A stretch of 64,000 nucleotides of DNA. It comes from Arachidicoccus ginsenosidivorans (lineage in GTDB: Bacteria; Bacteroidota; Bacteroidia; Chitinophagales; Chitinophagaceae). Below the pieces are notes generated by a model, which did no database searches, was not told where the DNA came from, and saw only the letters and a program-made list of their open reading frames with translations. This document shows positions 38,128-48,580 of this stretch, one piece after another; positions within the stretch are counted from its first letter, which is position 1; every line of letters starts with the position of its first letter. A program made the translations under genes and the position numbers. The stretch spans positions 2,356,001 to 2,420,000 of the forward strand of contig NZ_CP042434.1 of NCBI RefSeq assembly GCF_007971385.1, given 5' to 3'.

Positions 38128-40326
38128 ATGAGAATGAATACGATGACACGGGTGCGGATCTTGTTTTTTCTTTTTTGCGTGGTGAGCATCATGGCATGTC
38201 GCAAAAAGAGCTGGGATGAGTATTATGGACGCCCATCTACCCTTGCGCAACCTATTTATCAGGTGCTGGAGGCCAGAGGGAATTTCACTCATTTTCTTAA
38301 ATGTATTGATAAATCTGGTTATAAGAGTACATTAAGTGCCGGCGGGTATTGGACTTGTTTTGCTCCTAATGATGATGCGTTTGAGAAATATTTTCAAGAA
38401 AATGGACTCAGTGGAGATGAGGCCATTGACTCGCTGACTGCGCAAAAGATTGTAAAATATGCCTTAGTTTACGATGCTTACCGCAAAGATGATTTGACTA
38501 ATTGGCAGCAATCGTCTGGTCCCGATACCAGTATTGCCTATAAACGTAAAACCGCTTATTACAATTGGGTGAGTAAGGAAGGAGATTCCCTTATTTTGGC
38601 TGCTAACCGCAATGGATCCTACGTGGAGGCAGATAACAATAATAAGTACATACCCTATTTTATTGATAATTATTTTGCATATCAGGGGTTGTCAAGCTAT
38701 GATTATAACTTTTTTTACCCAAAATCTACTTATAGTGGATTTAATGTTGCCAATGCATCAGTCATAACCAGCGATATACCTGCAGAAAATGGCTTAATTG
38801 ATGAGATAGACCAGGTCATTGTTCCCTTACCGAGTCTGGAACAATATTTAAATTCAAGTGATGAGTACAGTGAATTTAGAAGATTGCTCAAAAAAGTAAT
38901 CAGTTATCAATCTAATGCAAATATTACAGAACGAAATTATGCTTTGACTGGACACACAGATTCAGTTTATATTAAATATTATGATGCTGGCAATGTGTTG
39001 GGTCTGGCATTTTCGCCCAATAATGAAAATTACATGCTTGCTACTACAGACGCCCAAACGGATGGATACGGTATGGCGATTCCTACCAATGCCGCTTTAA
39101 TACCTTATGAATCTCAGATTCTTGAACATTATAAAACTTTTGACGCGGCGCCACCAGCTGTTTTAATTGCATTGCTGAATGCCCATTTATGGACATCCAG
39201 TCCTTGGCCGAGTAAATTGCAATCTTCTACGAACAGCTCCTCCGAAACACCTACTTTCTCCCTGTCTAATGTAATAGACAAGAAGGTGTGCAGTAATGGA
39301 TTCTTTTATGGAATTAATGCCGTACAACAGGCGAATGTATTTAGAACAGTTTATGGTAAACCATTTTTGGATCCGGCTTATACCTTAATGACCAGAGCAT
39401 TGGATGCAGATATAAAATTTTCGCTAATCAATCCCGATCTTAAGTTTACCATGGTGATGATGTCCAATAAAACCCTGATTGATGCAGGATATAGTTATAA
39501 TACGGATAGAGATGCCTGGGAATATCTGGTGCCAGGGGGCACCGTATCCAGCGGCTCCATTCCTCAATCCAGAATCAATCGAATTTTAGCAGCGTCTGTG
39601 TTTTTAACCCGTAATGGGGAAATGGATGATTTGTCCGGGGAGGGAATTGTAGAATCCTGGAATGGTGAATATGTACGTTATAAAAACAATACATTATTTG
39701 CAGGTGGAAATATGGATGATGGTACTGTGGTCCATATTGATAGTGTCGCCAATACGTTTAATGGAAAAGTTATTTATGTTGACGGCCTTTTGACCTTTTC
39801 AGAAGTGGCGATAGGTGCTCATTTAGGAAGGTTAGCCAATAGTGATCCCGACGATTATAGTGATTTCTTTAATTATTTGGTTAAGTCTACCATTTGGAGT
39901 AATTCAGATAGCACCATTACGGGTATGACAGCCGGAAGCCCCTATACGATTTTCGTGCCTTCTAATGCAGCTATTTCAGATGCTGTCCGATCAGGTTTGT
40001 TGCCAGGTAATGCGGCTACCGGAGAACCAAACTTTGCTCCATCTGTATTAGAAGATCAGCAAGCGGTGGTGCAGTTTCTTCAATATCATATATTGAATAA
40101 AAACCAGGTTGCTACAGATGGTAAGAAATCTGGTAATTATGTTACACTGTATTCAACCCTTGACGGGGATCCGACAAGTATTAAAATCACAAATTCTGTT
40201 GGTAATATGACCCTTACTGGCATGAGCGGAGATGTTGCACATGTAAAAGTAAGCCAAAGTAATGTGCTTTGTGATATGGCCATCATACATACAATTGATA
40301 AAGTACTGGATTTTAGAAGTGAATAA
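38128..40326 (+). CDS. Multi-FAS1 (fasciclin) surface lipoprotein
   Basis: The 732-residue protein has a lipoprotein signal with lipobox SIMAC (cysteine near residue 24) and several fasciclin-like (FAS1) repeats. The clearest are residues about 40-220 (FTHFLKCIDKSGYKSTLSAGGYWTCF in overlapping parts, then FAPNDDAFEKYF) and about 590-730 (YTIFVPSNAAI ... VVQFLQYHILNK). The middle repeats are more diverged. FAS1 domains are adhesion or ligand-binding modules; no catalytic function is known. It is the first gene of an operon with SusC and SusD (38 nt to the next gene), so a surface glycan-binding role in the uptake complex is the most economical guess. Confidence 0.82.
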   Translation: MRMNTMTRVRILFFLFCVVSIMACRKKSWDEYYGRPSTLAQPIYQVLEARGNFTHFLKCIDKSGYKSTLSAGGYWTCFAPNDDAFEKYFQENGLSGDEAIDSLTAQKIVKYALVYDAYRKDDLTNWQQSSGPDTSIAYKRKTAYYNWVSKEGDSLILAANRNGSYVEADNNNKYIPYFIDNYFAYQGLSSYDYNFFYPKSTYSGFNVANASVITSDIPAENGLIDEIDQVIVPLPSLEQYLNSSDEYSEFRRLLKKVISYQSNANITERNYALTGHTDSVYIKYYDAGNVLGLAFSPNNENYMLATTDAQTDGYGMAIPTNAALIPYESQILEHYKTFDAAPPAVLIALLNAHLWTSSPWPSKLQSSTNSSSETPTFSLSNVIDKKVCSNGFFYGINAVQQANVFRTVYGKPFLDPAYTLMTRALDADIKFSLINPDLKFTMVMMSNKTLIDAGYSYNTDRDAWEYLVPGGTVSSGSIPQSRINRILAASVFLTRNGEMDDLSGEGIVESWNGEYVRYKNNTLFAGGNMDDGTVVHIDSVANTFNGKVIYVDGLLTFSEVAIGAHLGRLANSDPDDYSDFFNYLVKSTIWSNSDSTITGMTAGSPYTIFVPSNAAISDAVRSGLLPGNAATGEPNFAPSVLEDQQAVVQFLQYHILNKNQVATDGKKSGNYVTLYSTLDGDPTSIKITNSVGNMTLTGMSGDVAHVKVSQSNVLCDMAIIHTIDKVLDFRSE

Positions 40327-40370
40327 GCTTAATGTAAGTTGATTAGCAGCTTAGACTCATTATTTTGAAT

Positions 40371-43300
40371 ATGGTTAAAAGAATTATTCGCCGCGCGAGC
40401 GGAATACTTAAAAATATACGAATGAACAGGATTAAAAGAAAATATTCTTGCCCTTTAATGTTTGTTTTATTTACGATGATGGTATGCGCAAGTGCTCAGC
40501 TATTTGCGCAGGATGGAACTAAGCGAACAATTGTCAGAGGAAGAGTTATGGATGCGAAAACTCACTTGCCCTTGAGCGGAGCCACAGTTACGGAAATTGA
40601 TCAGGATGATCGTACTGTAAATGGCACTGCGACGGACATTGACGGTAATTTTGCCCTGCGCGTGAATGATCCTGAAAAAAACCGTATTTCGGGAGCATTC
40701 ATTAATTACAAACCGACTGTTAGAAAAATTAATGACAGTACAAATATTACGCTCTATTTGGTTGGGGGAGAAGCAGGATCATTAACGGATGTAGCAGTTA
40801 CTGCTTATAACGATGCAGTGGACAATGGAACTGGGATGAAAACAAGGGAAAGGGATAATACGCTCGCCACGGCAAGCATACAACAAAAGGAAATTGAAAA
40901 TCTTTCTTCTCCCAATATTGCAGCTGCATTGGAAGGGCGGCTGCCTGGTGTGAATGTCAGTGTTACAACGGGCGATCCGGGCGCTGGCTTGTCTATTCAG
41001 ATTCGTGGAACCGCAACCATTAATGGTTCTGGCAATCCATTAATTGTAGTTGATGGGATGCCATATAGTACGACGATCCCAGAGGATTTTAATTTTGGGA
41101 CTGCAGATGCTGAAGGATATGCACAGTTGCTCAATATTGCACCCTCAGATATTCAGGATATTACTGTATTAAAAGACGCTGCAGCTACAGCATTATGGGG
41201 TTCGCAAGCGGCAAACGGCGTGTTGGTCATAAATACCAAAAGAGGGAAAACAGGCAAACCTGCTATTTCTTACTCCTTTAGAGGAACTTTTAGTAAACAA
41301 CCAAAGAGTATTCCTTTGTTAAGCGGAAATCAGTATGCAACACTCATCCCGGAAGAGGTGGCTAATGCTGGAGGTAATCCATTGGATATCAGCGCCAATA
41401 AAGAGTTTTCATTTGATCCACTTGACCCCTATTATTATTATAATTACAGCAATAATACCAATTGGATAGACGCTATAACACAAGCCGGTTATTCACAGGA
41501 TCATAGTGTTTCTATGACCGGTGGAGGCGAAAAAGCAAAATATTATGCTTCGGTTGGCTATTTTCATCAGGATGGTACAACAATAGGGACTGGGTTGGAT
41601 CGTATTACCGCTAAGGTGAATTTGGATTATAATGTCTCTCAAAGGATCAGAATCCGGACAAACTTTACTTATGCACACCTGAATCGACAATTGAATTTTC
41701 TGCCCAATAATTCAAATTCTTATAATATCAGAAGCATTGCCTATAATAAAATGCCCAATATGAGTCTGTTTGAATACGACATTTATGGTAATAGGTCACC
41801 TAATTATTTTACACCAATCTCAAACATCCAGGGACAGTACCCTGCTACTTATAATCCAGTTGCCCTGGCAGAAAATGCTAGTTCTGTTCAAAATGGCGAC
41901 AGGATTACGCCCCAATTTCAATTACAATATCAGGTGGTTCCCAAAGCGTTAATTGCCACCTTTGATGTACAATTTGATATTAATAATTCCGGCTCCCATT
42001 CTTTTCTGCCACAAAATGCAACTGGACGCCCATTAAGCGAATCTATTGTCAATCAGGCCAAGGCGAGCGATGGAGATGCATATAGTGTAACCACTAAAAC
42101 AAATTTTATCTATACACCGCTCAGTAACGATCATAATCATCAATTTCAGACTTTATTGTCATTGCAGACCAACGACAGTAAATCGAATGCGTATAATGTT
42201 TTAACGACCAATACCGCTTCTTCAGAATTTGAATATCCATTTAATGGCTCAATTGCGACCAATTCAGCAGGAGTATTGACTTCTACGACCTCCGAGGTAA
42301 GGTCAGTGGGAACCTTGTTGCAGGCACAATATGGCTGGATGGATAAGTATATATTGAATGCAGGTATCCGTATGGATGCAAATTCCAGATTTGGGCCAAA
42401 TAACCGGTACGGGTTTTTCCCCTCCGTTTCTGCTCGTTGGCGTTTGTCCGGGGAGAATTTTATGAAAAAATATAAAAATTTCATAGATGACCTGAGTTTC
42501 AGAGCCAGTTATGGACATGCAGGTTCTGCTCCTCCTAATAAATCCATTTGGCAGTATTATAACACCTATTCTCCTTACTCCTATTCTTATTTAGGAGAGT
42601 CTGGTGTGTATTCCTCTAATATAGAACTCAGTAATCTGAAGTGGCAGACGCTGGTAGGTACTAATATCGGTTTCAACTTATGGATGTTTAAAAACAGAGT
42701 GCGTCTGGATTTTGAAGTTTATCGTAATAGAATTAAGGATATGTTCTATGATGCACTCACGATTCCTTCCTATACAGGATCTTCTACGATTCCAGCCAAC
42801 GTTGGAAATATGGATAATCAGGGTTGGGAAGCACTGATCAATACCATACCATTTCAAAGTAAAAATTGGAAAATCGGCTTTGACCTGAACTTTGCACAAA
42901 ATGAAAATATCATTCGTTCTATTTCAGAGTTCTATCCAAGGACGAATGTGACTAGCCTGAATACAAATGGGAAATATAAAACCTATCTTCAGGAAAACAA
43001 TCCGTTTGGTTCTTTTTATGGGTTTAAATACTTAGGTGTATATAGTACTAAGGATGAAACTATTGCCCGAGACGCTAACGGGAACAAGATTACGGATCCT
43101 TTTGGCAATGAGCTATATATGCGCTTCCAATATCCTGCTGTGGACTATACTTTCCAGGCTGGGGATGCTAAATATGCAGATATCAATCATGATGGCAATA
43201 TTGATGATAAGGATGTGGTTTACCTAGGCAATGGGTTGCCAAAAATTACTGGAGGATTTGGGTTAAATGTAACTTTCAAAAATCGATTGAAATTAATCAC

Positions 43301-43742
43301 TTTCTTTGATTATAAATTGGATTATGATATTGTAAATGCTGCTGATATGGCAACCACAAATATGTATAGCTTTGATAACCAAAGTACTGCCGTGTTGTCT
43401 AGGTGGAGAAATCCAGGTGATGTAACAAATATGCCAAGAGCGTTATATCGAAAGGGTTATAATTGGCTGGGGTCCAGCCGTTATGTACAGAATGCGTCTT
43501 ATGTCCGGTTACAAGCGGTCACTTTAAGATATACATTCCAGCCAAAATTATTAGATAAAATGAAAATCAGAAGTGCTGCGTTTTACGTAACCGTAGAGAA
43601 TCTGTACACGTTTACCAAGTATAGAGGGCAGAACCCGGATGTTTCTATTATTGGCAATAATAGTCCGTTTGCCTATCCTGTGGATAATGCCTTGACACCA
43701 CCGTCCAGAAATGTTCTGATCGGGCTTAATTTAAGTTTTTAA
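40371..43742 (+). CDS. SusC/RagA-family TonB-dependent transporter (second copy)
   Basis: About 1123 residues. ATG at 40371 is preferred over TTG at 40365; ATG at 40422 would give a shorter, more classical signal peptide ending in SAQLFAQ. A carboxypeptidase-regulatory-like domain (VRGRVMDAKTHLPLSGATV) precedes the plug domain, which carries NPLIVVDGMPY and ITVLKDAAATALWGSQAANGVLVINTK. The barrel ends in a terminal phenylalanine (IGLNLSF). It is preceded by a FAS1 lipoprotein gene and followed 61 nt later by its SusD partner. The predicted substrate is an RG-I-derived oligosaccharide. It differs clearly from the first SusC, so the two probably take different fragments. Confidence 0.94.
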   Translation: MVKRIIRRASGILKNIRMNRIKRKYSCPLMFVLFTMMVCASAQLFAQDGTKRTIVRGRVMDAKTHLPLSGATVTEIDQDDRTVNGTATDIDGNFALRVNDPEKNRISGAFINYKPTVRKINDSTNITLYLVGGEAGSLTDVAVTAYNDAVDNGTGMKTRERDNTLATASIQQKEIENLSSPNIAAALEGRLPGVNVSVTTGDPGAGLSIQIRGTATINGSGNPLIVVDGMPYSTTIPEDFNFGTADAEGYAQLLNIAPSDIQDITVLKDAAATALWGSQAANGVLVINTKRGKTGKPAISYSFRGTFSKQPKSIPLLSGNQYATLIPEEVANAGGNPLDISANKEFSFDPLDPYYYYNYSNNTNWIDAITQAGYSQDHSVSMTGGGEKAKYYASVGYFHQDGTTIGTGLDRITAKVNLDYNVSQRIRIRTNFTYAHLNRQLNFLPNNSNSYNIRSIAYNKMPNMSLFEYDIYGNRSPNYFTPISNIQGQYPATYNPVALAENASSVQNGDRITPQFQLQYQVVPKALIATFDVQFDINNSGSHSFLPQNATGRPLSESIVNQAKASDGDAYSVTTKTNFIYTPLSNDHNHQFQTLLSLQTNDSKSNAYNVLTTNTASSEFEYPFNGSIATNSAGVLTSTTSEVRSVGTLLQAQYGWMDKYILNAGIRMDANSRFGPNNRYGFFPSVSARWRLSGENFMKKYKNFIDDLSFRASYGHAGSAPPNKSIWQYYNTYSPYSYSYLGESGVYSSNIELSNLKWQTLVGTNIGFNLWMFKNRVRLDFEVYRNRIKDMFYDALTIPSYTGSSTIPANVGNMDNQGWEALINTIPFQSKNWKIGFDLNFAQNENIIRSISEFYPRTNVTSLNTNGKYKTYLQENNPFGSFYGFKYLGVYSTKDETIARDANGNKITDPFGNELYMRFQYPAVDYTFQAGDAKYADINHDGNIDDKDVVYLGNGLPKITGGFGLNVTFKNRLKLITFFDYKLDYDIVNAADMATTNMYSFDNQSTAVLSRWRNPGDVTNMPRALYRKGYNWLGSSRYVQNASYVRLQAVTLRYTFQPKLLDKMKIRSAAFYVTVENLYTFTKYRGQNPDVSIIGNNSPFAYPVDNALTPPSRNVLIGLNLSF

Positions 43743-43803
43743 TATGTGTAAAAATTGTTTAATCATTAAACCAGTCACCCGTTAATTAAAATACATGTAA
43801 ATC

Positions 43804-45300
43804 ATGACAAAGTATATAAAATATATTTTCTCGGCTACCATAATTATATTATTAGGCACAGCCTGTAATAAATGGTTGACCGTAAAACCACAGGATGGGC
43901 TGATTCGAGACGACTATTGGCAAACTAAGGAACAATTTGAGGCCGCTGTAGTGGGCTGTTATTCCAGTTTGCTGAACGGAAATTTGGTAACGGATTTATT
44001 CGCTTGGGGAGAAATCAGGGCGGATATGGTTACATCAACACTTCGCACACCGGATGACGCCGTTAATATGATGCAGGATAATATTTTACCAAGTAATTCA
44101 TTTACAGATTGGTCTGCAATATATAAAGTTATTAATAATTGTAATACCGTTCTGCAGTATGGTCCAGATGTAATTAGCAGGGACGCTACCTTAACAGATT
44201 CCCTTCAGAATAACTATCTGGCAGAAGCACATGCACTTCGAGGTTTGATGTATTTTTATTTGTTGAGAACTTTTGGGGAGGTGCCTTTACAATTAACGGC
44301 AGTGTCAACAGATGCAGAAGTGCAGCAATTAGAGAAAAGCTCAAAGCAGGATGTTTATAATCTGGTTATGTCGGATTTCAAGTTTGCGGAACAGTATGCC
44401 GTCAGATCTTTTGGTAATAATGATAAAAATAAGGGAAGAATTACCAAATACGCAGTTTTTGCCATGGAGGCTGATGCATATTTATGGCAAGATAAATATG
44501 ACAGTTGCGTGATCGCCTGCGATTCAGTGATCAATTCTGGGAGGTATTCACTTGTGCCGGGGACGACACAAACCGGATGGTTTAATGATTTATATTATAC
44601 AGGAAATTCACCTGAAGGAATATTTGAGTTCCAGTTTGATGCGCAGGCACTCAACCCCTTTTATAATATGTTTATATCGTCGTCAAATCAATATGTGGCA
44701 TCTACTGATTATTTAAGTCAAAATATATATGGGTTAGATCAGACAGGCCTGGAAGCTGATATAAGAGGTAATAACGGGTCATATGTGGGCACAAATGGCG
44801 TGATTTTAAAATATGCTGGTACGAATGCAGGAGAAGACTATACGTTAAGAACTTCTGATGAATCTTACGCGCATTGGATTGTTTACAGATATGCAGATGT
44901 GTTATTGATGAAGGCCGAAGCGCTTTGTTTTGTTAATCGTGGCCAGGAAGCACTTGATTTAATTAAATTGGTGAGAGATCGTGGCCAGGCAATTGATTTA
45001 ACCGAAAAAGCGCCAGATCCGTCTGCAACAGATGATATTGCTAAGTATGTTTTGGATGAAAGAGCTCGGGAATTTTCCTTTGAGGGAAAAAGGTGGTTTG
45101 ATCTATTACGATATGCAAAGCGGAATAATTATCAAAATCTAAATGAATTATCGTCGGCCGCAATTGTAAATGCCCCGGCAAATATGGTTCAAACGATTCT
45201 CAACAAATATAAGGATGTAAATAGTCTTTATCTCCCAATAAATGCAGATGAATTATTGGCAGACAAAAAATTGGTCCAAAATCCTTTCTATACGAATTAG
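43804..45300 (+). CDS. SusD/RagB-family lipoprotein (second copy)
   Basis: The 498-residue protein has a lipoprotein signal with lipobox LGTAC (cysteine near residue 21). The SusD hallmarks are EAHALRGLMYFYLLRTFGEVPL in the TPR-like half, and YRYADVLLMKAEALCF plus LDERAREFSFEGKRWFDLLRY near the C-terminus. It is the cognate lid of the SusC encoded 61 nt upstream. A FAS1 lipoprotein gene follows after 61 nt, in the same operon. Confidence 0.95.
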   Translation: MTKYIKYIFSATIIILLGTACNKWLTVKPQDGLIRDDYWQTKEQFEAAVVGCYSSLLNGNLVTDLFAWGEIRADMVTSTLRTPDDAVNMMQDNILPSNSFTDWSAIYKVINNCNTVLQYGPDVISRDATLTDSLQNNYLAEAHALRGLMYFYLLRTFGEVPLQLTAVSTDAEVQQLEKSSKQDVYNLVMSDFKFAEQYAVRSFGNNDKNKGRITKYAVFAMEADAYLWQDKYDSCVIACDSVINSGRYSLVPGTTQTGWFNDLYYTGNSPEGIFEFQFDAQALNPFYNMFISSSNQYVASTDYLSQNIYGLDQTGLEADIRGNNGSYVGTNGVILKYAGTNAGEDYTLRTSDESYAHWIVYRYADVLLMKAEALCFVNRGQEALDLIKLVRDRGQAIDLTEKAPDPSATDDIAKYVLDERAREFSFEGKRWFDLLRYAKRNNYQNLNELSSAAIVNAPANMVQTILNKYKDVNSLYLPINADELLADKKLVQNPFYTN

Positions 45301-45361
45301 ACGAAAAAAAATTGAAGGATAATTTATATAAAAGAGTCCTTAAGTAATTAAATTTTTAAGC

Positions 45362-47041
45362 ATGAAAAGATTATATAAACAAAGAATCTGCCTGACGCTT
45401 GCGGTATTATTATTATTTGGAAGCATCTGGTCCAGTTGTAAAAAGGTGCCGATCGTCTATTCGACAACCAGCGATGTGAATATAGTTGGTTATATAGATC
45501 AACATTTGGATTCTTTTTCGCTGTTTAAGCAGATGTTACAAGTTACAGGTTATGAAGGCTTTTTGAGCGCATACGGAAGCTATACGTTATTTTTACCGAC
45601 AAATTCGGCAGTGGAAACTTATTTGAAAAGCAGAAATAAAGACTCTGTAAATCAAATGAATGTGGATAGCCTGAAAGGTTTATTAAAATTTCATTTAATT
45701 GCCGATACCGTCTATACCATTTCTTTTACTGATGGCAAATTGCCTTATTTGACAATGTATGGACAATACCTTGTTACTGGAGCGACCAATACCAATGGGT
45801 CTACTTTTTATAGAATAAACAGGCAGGCCAATATTATAGAAAGTAATCTCAGAGAAGGTAATGGTGTCATTCATGTAATCGATCATGTTTTGGAACCTGC
45901 GACAAAAACTTTGGCTGGATTAATCAGTTCAGATCCAAACTATTCTATTTTTGCCGATGCATTAAAGGCTACTGGTTTGTACGATTCTCTTAATATTGAT
46001 GCGAATTTAAACAAGGATACAGCCAATGCCTGGATGACGGTTTTCGCACAATCTGATTCTGTATTTAATGCGAATGGCATTTATTCTTACAATGATTTGA
46101 AGGATAAATATTCTAACACAGGTAATCCAAAGGATCCGGCAGATAGTTTGCATTTATTTGTGGATTATCATATAGTTAATCGTGCAAATTATTTAGCTGA
46201 TATCGTTTCCTCTACGTCCTATACAACTTGGGCCCCGTTTCAGGCAGTGACCATAAAATATACAAATGATTCAATTTTATTAAATGATGACGAATTTAAT
46301 GGTGTACATGAACAGGGCGTGCAGATTGCCAGAACTGGAAGTGATTTATCGGCGACAAATGGAGTCATTCATAAGCTCACAGGTCTGCTATATATAAAGG
46401 AAAGGTCTCCGTTTGCTGTTTATTGGGACGTGTGTAAGTATCCTGAGATTATGAATCTGCCAGCATACTATCAAAAGCAAAGCTATAATTACCCTTGGGA
46501 TCAGGTTCCTTCCTTTATTACGCCGGCAGACGGTAAAACGTCCAGGCCTCAGATTGCTTATGTAGGGGGTGCGGGTGGAAGCAGCCCAACAGTTAATTAT
46601 GATTACTTGGACTTACAAATGGGTAATAACCGTATGGCCTGGGTTGAACTTAAAACGCCATTGCTTGTAGCGGGAACCTATAAGGTTTGGATTTGTTGGA
46701 GAACGGCGGGAAAGAGTCAAATTTTACAAGTTTCTGTGGACAGTACTATCATGCAAAGAACTTTTAACAAAAGTACTTATTTACCTTCTGGAACAGATGC
46801 TGTTTTGGAGGCGCAAGGCTGGAAACATTACACGACTTACACCAATAATACTGTTCCGGGTTACCTGGTGGGAACAGTTAATATTCAAACTACTGGACAG
46901 CATACCATAAGATTTACGGCGCTTTCAGGAGGAGATAATGGTTTCTGGTTAGATATGGTTCAATTTATACCATCTGAGATGGATCAATTATGGCCAAGAT
47001 TTGACCAGGATGGAATAGCACATTACAGTGCGGATGAATAA
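45362..47041 (+). CDS. FAS1 lipoprotein with C-terminal beta-sandwich domain
   Basis: The 559-residue protein has a lipobox-like SIWSSC (cysteine near residue 26). Two FAS1 repeats are visible: residues about 35-185 (FSLFKQMLQVTGYEGFLSAY, LFLPTNSAVETYL, VIHVIDHVLEPA) and about 190-345 (VIHKLTGLLYIKE at its end). The C-terminal 200 residues form a separate beta-rich region (MAWVELKTPLLVAGTYKVWI, GQHTIRFTALSGGDNGFWLDMVQF), which looks like a carbohydrate-binding domain of the kind that ends in an aromatic Y/W-D-M-V strand. This suggests a surface glycan-binding protein. The gene is in the middle of the SusC/D-FAS1 operon. Confidence 0.8.
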   Translation: MKRLYKQRICLTLAVLLLFGSIWSSCKKVPIVYSTTSDVNIVGYIDQHLDSFSLFKQMLQVTGYEGFLSAYGSYTLFLPTNSAVETYLKSRNKDSVNQMNVDSLKGLLKFHLIADTVYTISFTDGKLPYLTMYGQYLVTGATNTNGSTFYRINRQANIIESNLREGNGVIHVIDHVLEPATKTLAGLISSDPNYSIFADALKATGLYDSLNIDANLNKDTANAWMTVFAQSDSVFNANGIYSYNDLKDKYSNTGNPKDPADSLHLFVDYHIVNRANYLADIVSSTSYTTWAPFQAVTIKYTNDSILLNDDEFNGVHEQGVQIARTGSDLSATNGVIHKLTGLLYIKERSPFAVYWDVCKYPEIMNLPAYYQKQSYNYPWDQVPSFITPADGKTSRPQIAYVGGAGGSSPTVNYDYLDLQMGNNRMAWVELKTPLLVAGTYKVWICWRTAGKSQILQVSVDSTIMQRTFNKSTYLPSGTDAVLEAQGWKHYTTYTNNTVPGYLVGTVNIQTTGQHTIRFTALSGGDNGFWLDMVQFIPSEMDQLWPRFDQDGIAHYSADE

Positions 47042-47078
47042 AGGGCTAAATGTCGTTTATTGATTATTGAAAAAAACG

Positions 47079-47099
47079 GCCGCTAATTTTCTGAGCGGC
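47079..47099 (+). terminator. Weak intercistronic hairpin
   Basis: GCCGCT...AGCGGC forms a 6-bp stem with a 9-nt loop between two FAS1 genes. It is not followed by a T run, so attenuation or RNA stabilisation is as likely as termination. Confidence 0.3.
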
Positions 47100-47136
47100 T
47101 TAAGGTGAACAAGTTTTAAACAAGAAACTGAAAATA

Positions 47137-48576
47137 ATGAAAATTTATAGACTGACCATATCTTTGATCTTAATGCTGTTGGTAATGTATTCCTGTAGGA
47201 AAGATCAATGGGATAAAAGAGAATTGGTAACAGATACTTCTGGTACTGAGACGCTTTTGGATTTAATTAAAGCTGATACAGGCCTGAGCGAATTTGCTAA
47301 GTATCTTGAGAAGACTGGATATGACAAAACCGTGGCGTCTTCGAAGACTTTTACGGTTTGGGCTCCAGATAATGAAGCATTTCGGGCCGTAGATCCGGGG
47401 TATCTTGAAGATTCCACGAGTTTAAAATTAATGATTGGGAATTGTATTGCCAACCAGACATTTTATACGAAGGAAGCCAAGGATTCAGCTATCAGGATCC
47501 GTACCTATAGTGGTAAACGCGTCCTTTTTACAGGGGACTCACTCAATGATATCGCCTTGATTAAAAAGGATATTCATGCTAAAAATGGTGTGTTGTTTAC
47601 AATGGGGTCGGCATTTAAACCTCAGGATAATGCATTTGAATATCTAAGGGATAATTATTCAAACAGTTTATTATTTGGTTATCTTAAAACCCTATTTTAT
47701 AGCTCGAATATAGATAGTTTATATAGAGACTCTTTGAAAACAGCAAATGCTATCATTCCCTCCTTGAACACCTATATGCGTAAGGTGAATATCAATAGTG
47801 AAGATTCTTTGATGACCTATATTATTCTAACAGACCAGGCATATAAGACAGAAATGTTTAAACTGGCTTCTTATTTTATGGATTCGACTCTAGAGATCTC
47901 AGACAGCTTGAGAGGTTGGAATATTGTCAAGGATTTGGCGATAAATGGAGTATATGAACCTGGATCAATCCCTAATACCTTATATTCAACAAAAGATAGT
48001 TTGGCCATACATTTAAATTCGAGTCAAATTGTTAAATCAGTAAAAGTAAGTAATGGGATCGTTTATGTGGTGAACTCGCTAGATTATGATTTGGCTACAA
48101 AAATTAAACCCGTCACTATTGAAGGAGAACGTTTTTTTGATCGTTTAGATAATACAAAGAGCTATTCTATTCGTAAGCGTAGGGATCCCTCTACAGACTC
48201 TATTTTCCATGATCTACTTATAGAGAATTTCGGGATTTCTTCTTACTGGGTCAGGTATCCGGTAACATTGAATGCAGTGACTTATAAAGTCTACTGGCGC
48301 GCCGTTAATGATTTTCAAACAGGGACCTTTCCTATGATGCTGGCTTTAAATCATCATATAGACACGGCATTTGCTGATCCTAAAAATATTCCATTTGACT
48401 TTACTTTGCCATATACAAATGTGGATCTGCTAAATTATAATGATGTTTATATTGGTGAATTTACACCAGCTAAACATGGATTAGAGGACTTGTTTTTGAT
48501 TGGCAATAATGTCACATCCAATGGAAAGAATACAATTGTCTGTGATTATATTAAACTGGTACCTGTTCTAAATTAA
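47137..48576 (+). CDS. FAS1-like lipoprotein (third)
   Basis: The 479-residue protein has a lipoprotein signal (lipobox VMYSC, cysteine near residue 20). One FAS1 repeat is clear at about residues 35-170 (LSEFAKYLEKTGYDKTVASS, FTVWAPDNEAFRAV, KNGVLFTMGSAF). A second, more diverged one may lie at about 175-325. The last 150 residues (from about EGERFFDRLDNTKSY) form a beta-rich domain without a recognised family. It stands 4 nt before the third SusC gene, a tight coupling that supports a joint function in glycan capture. Confidence 0.75.
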   Translation: MKIYRLTISLILMLLVMYSCRKDQWDKRELVTDTSGTETLLDLIKADTGLSEFAKYLEKTGYDKTVASSKTFTVWAPDNEAFRAVDPGYLEDSTSLKLMIGNCIANQTFYTKEAKDSAIRIRTYSGKRVLFTGDSLNDIALIKKDIHAKNGVLFTMGSAFKPQDNAFEYLRDNYSNSLLFGYLKTLFYSSNIDSLYRDSLKTANAIIPSLNTYMRKVNINSEDSLMTYIILTDQAYKTEMFKLASYFMDSTLEISDSLRGWNIVKDLAINGVYEPGSIPNTLYSTKDSLAIHLNSSQIVKSVKVSNGIVYVVNSLDYDLATKIKPVTIEGERFFDRLDNTKSYSIRKRRDPSTDSIFHDLLIENFGISSYWVRYPVTLNAVTYKVYWRAVNDFQTGTFPMMLALNHHIDTAFADPKNIPFDFTLPYTNVDLLNYNDVYIGEFTPAKHGLEDLFLIGNNVTSNGKNTIVCDYIKLVPVLN

Positions 48577-48580
48577 TATT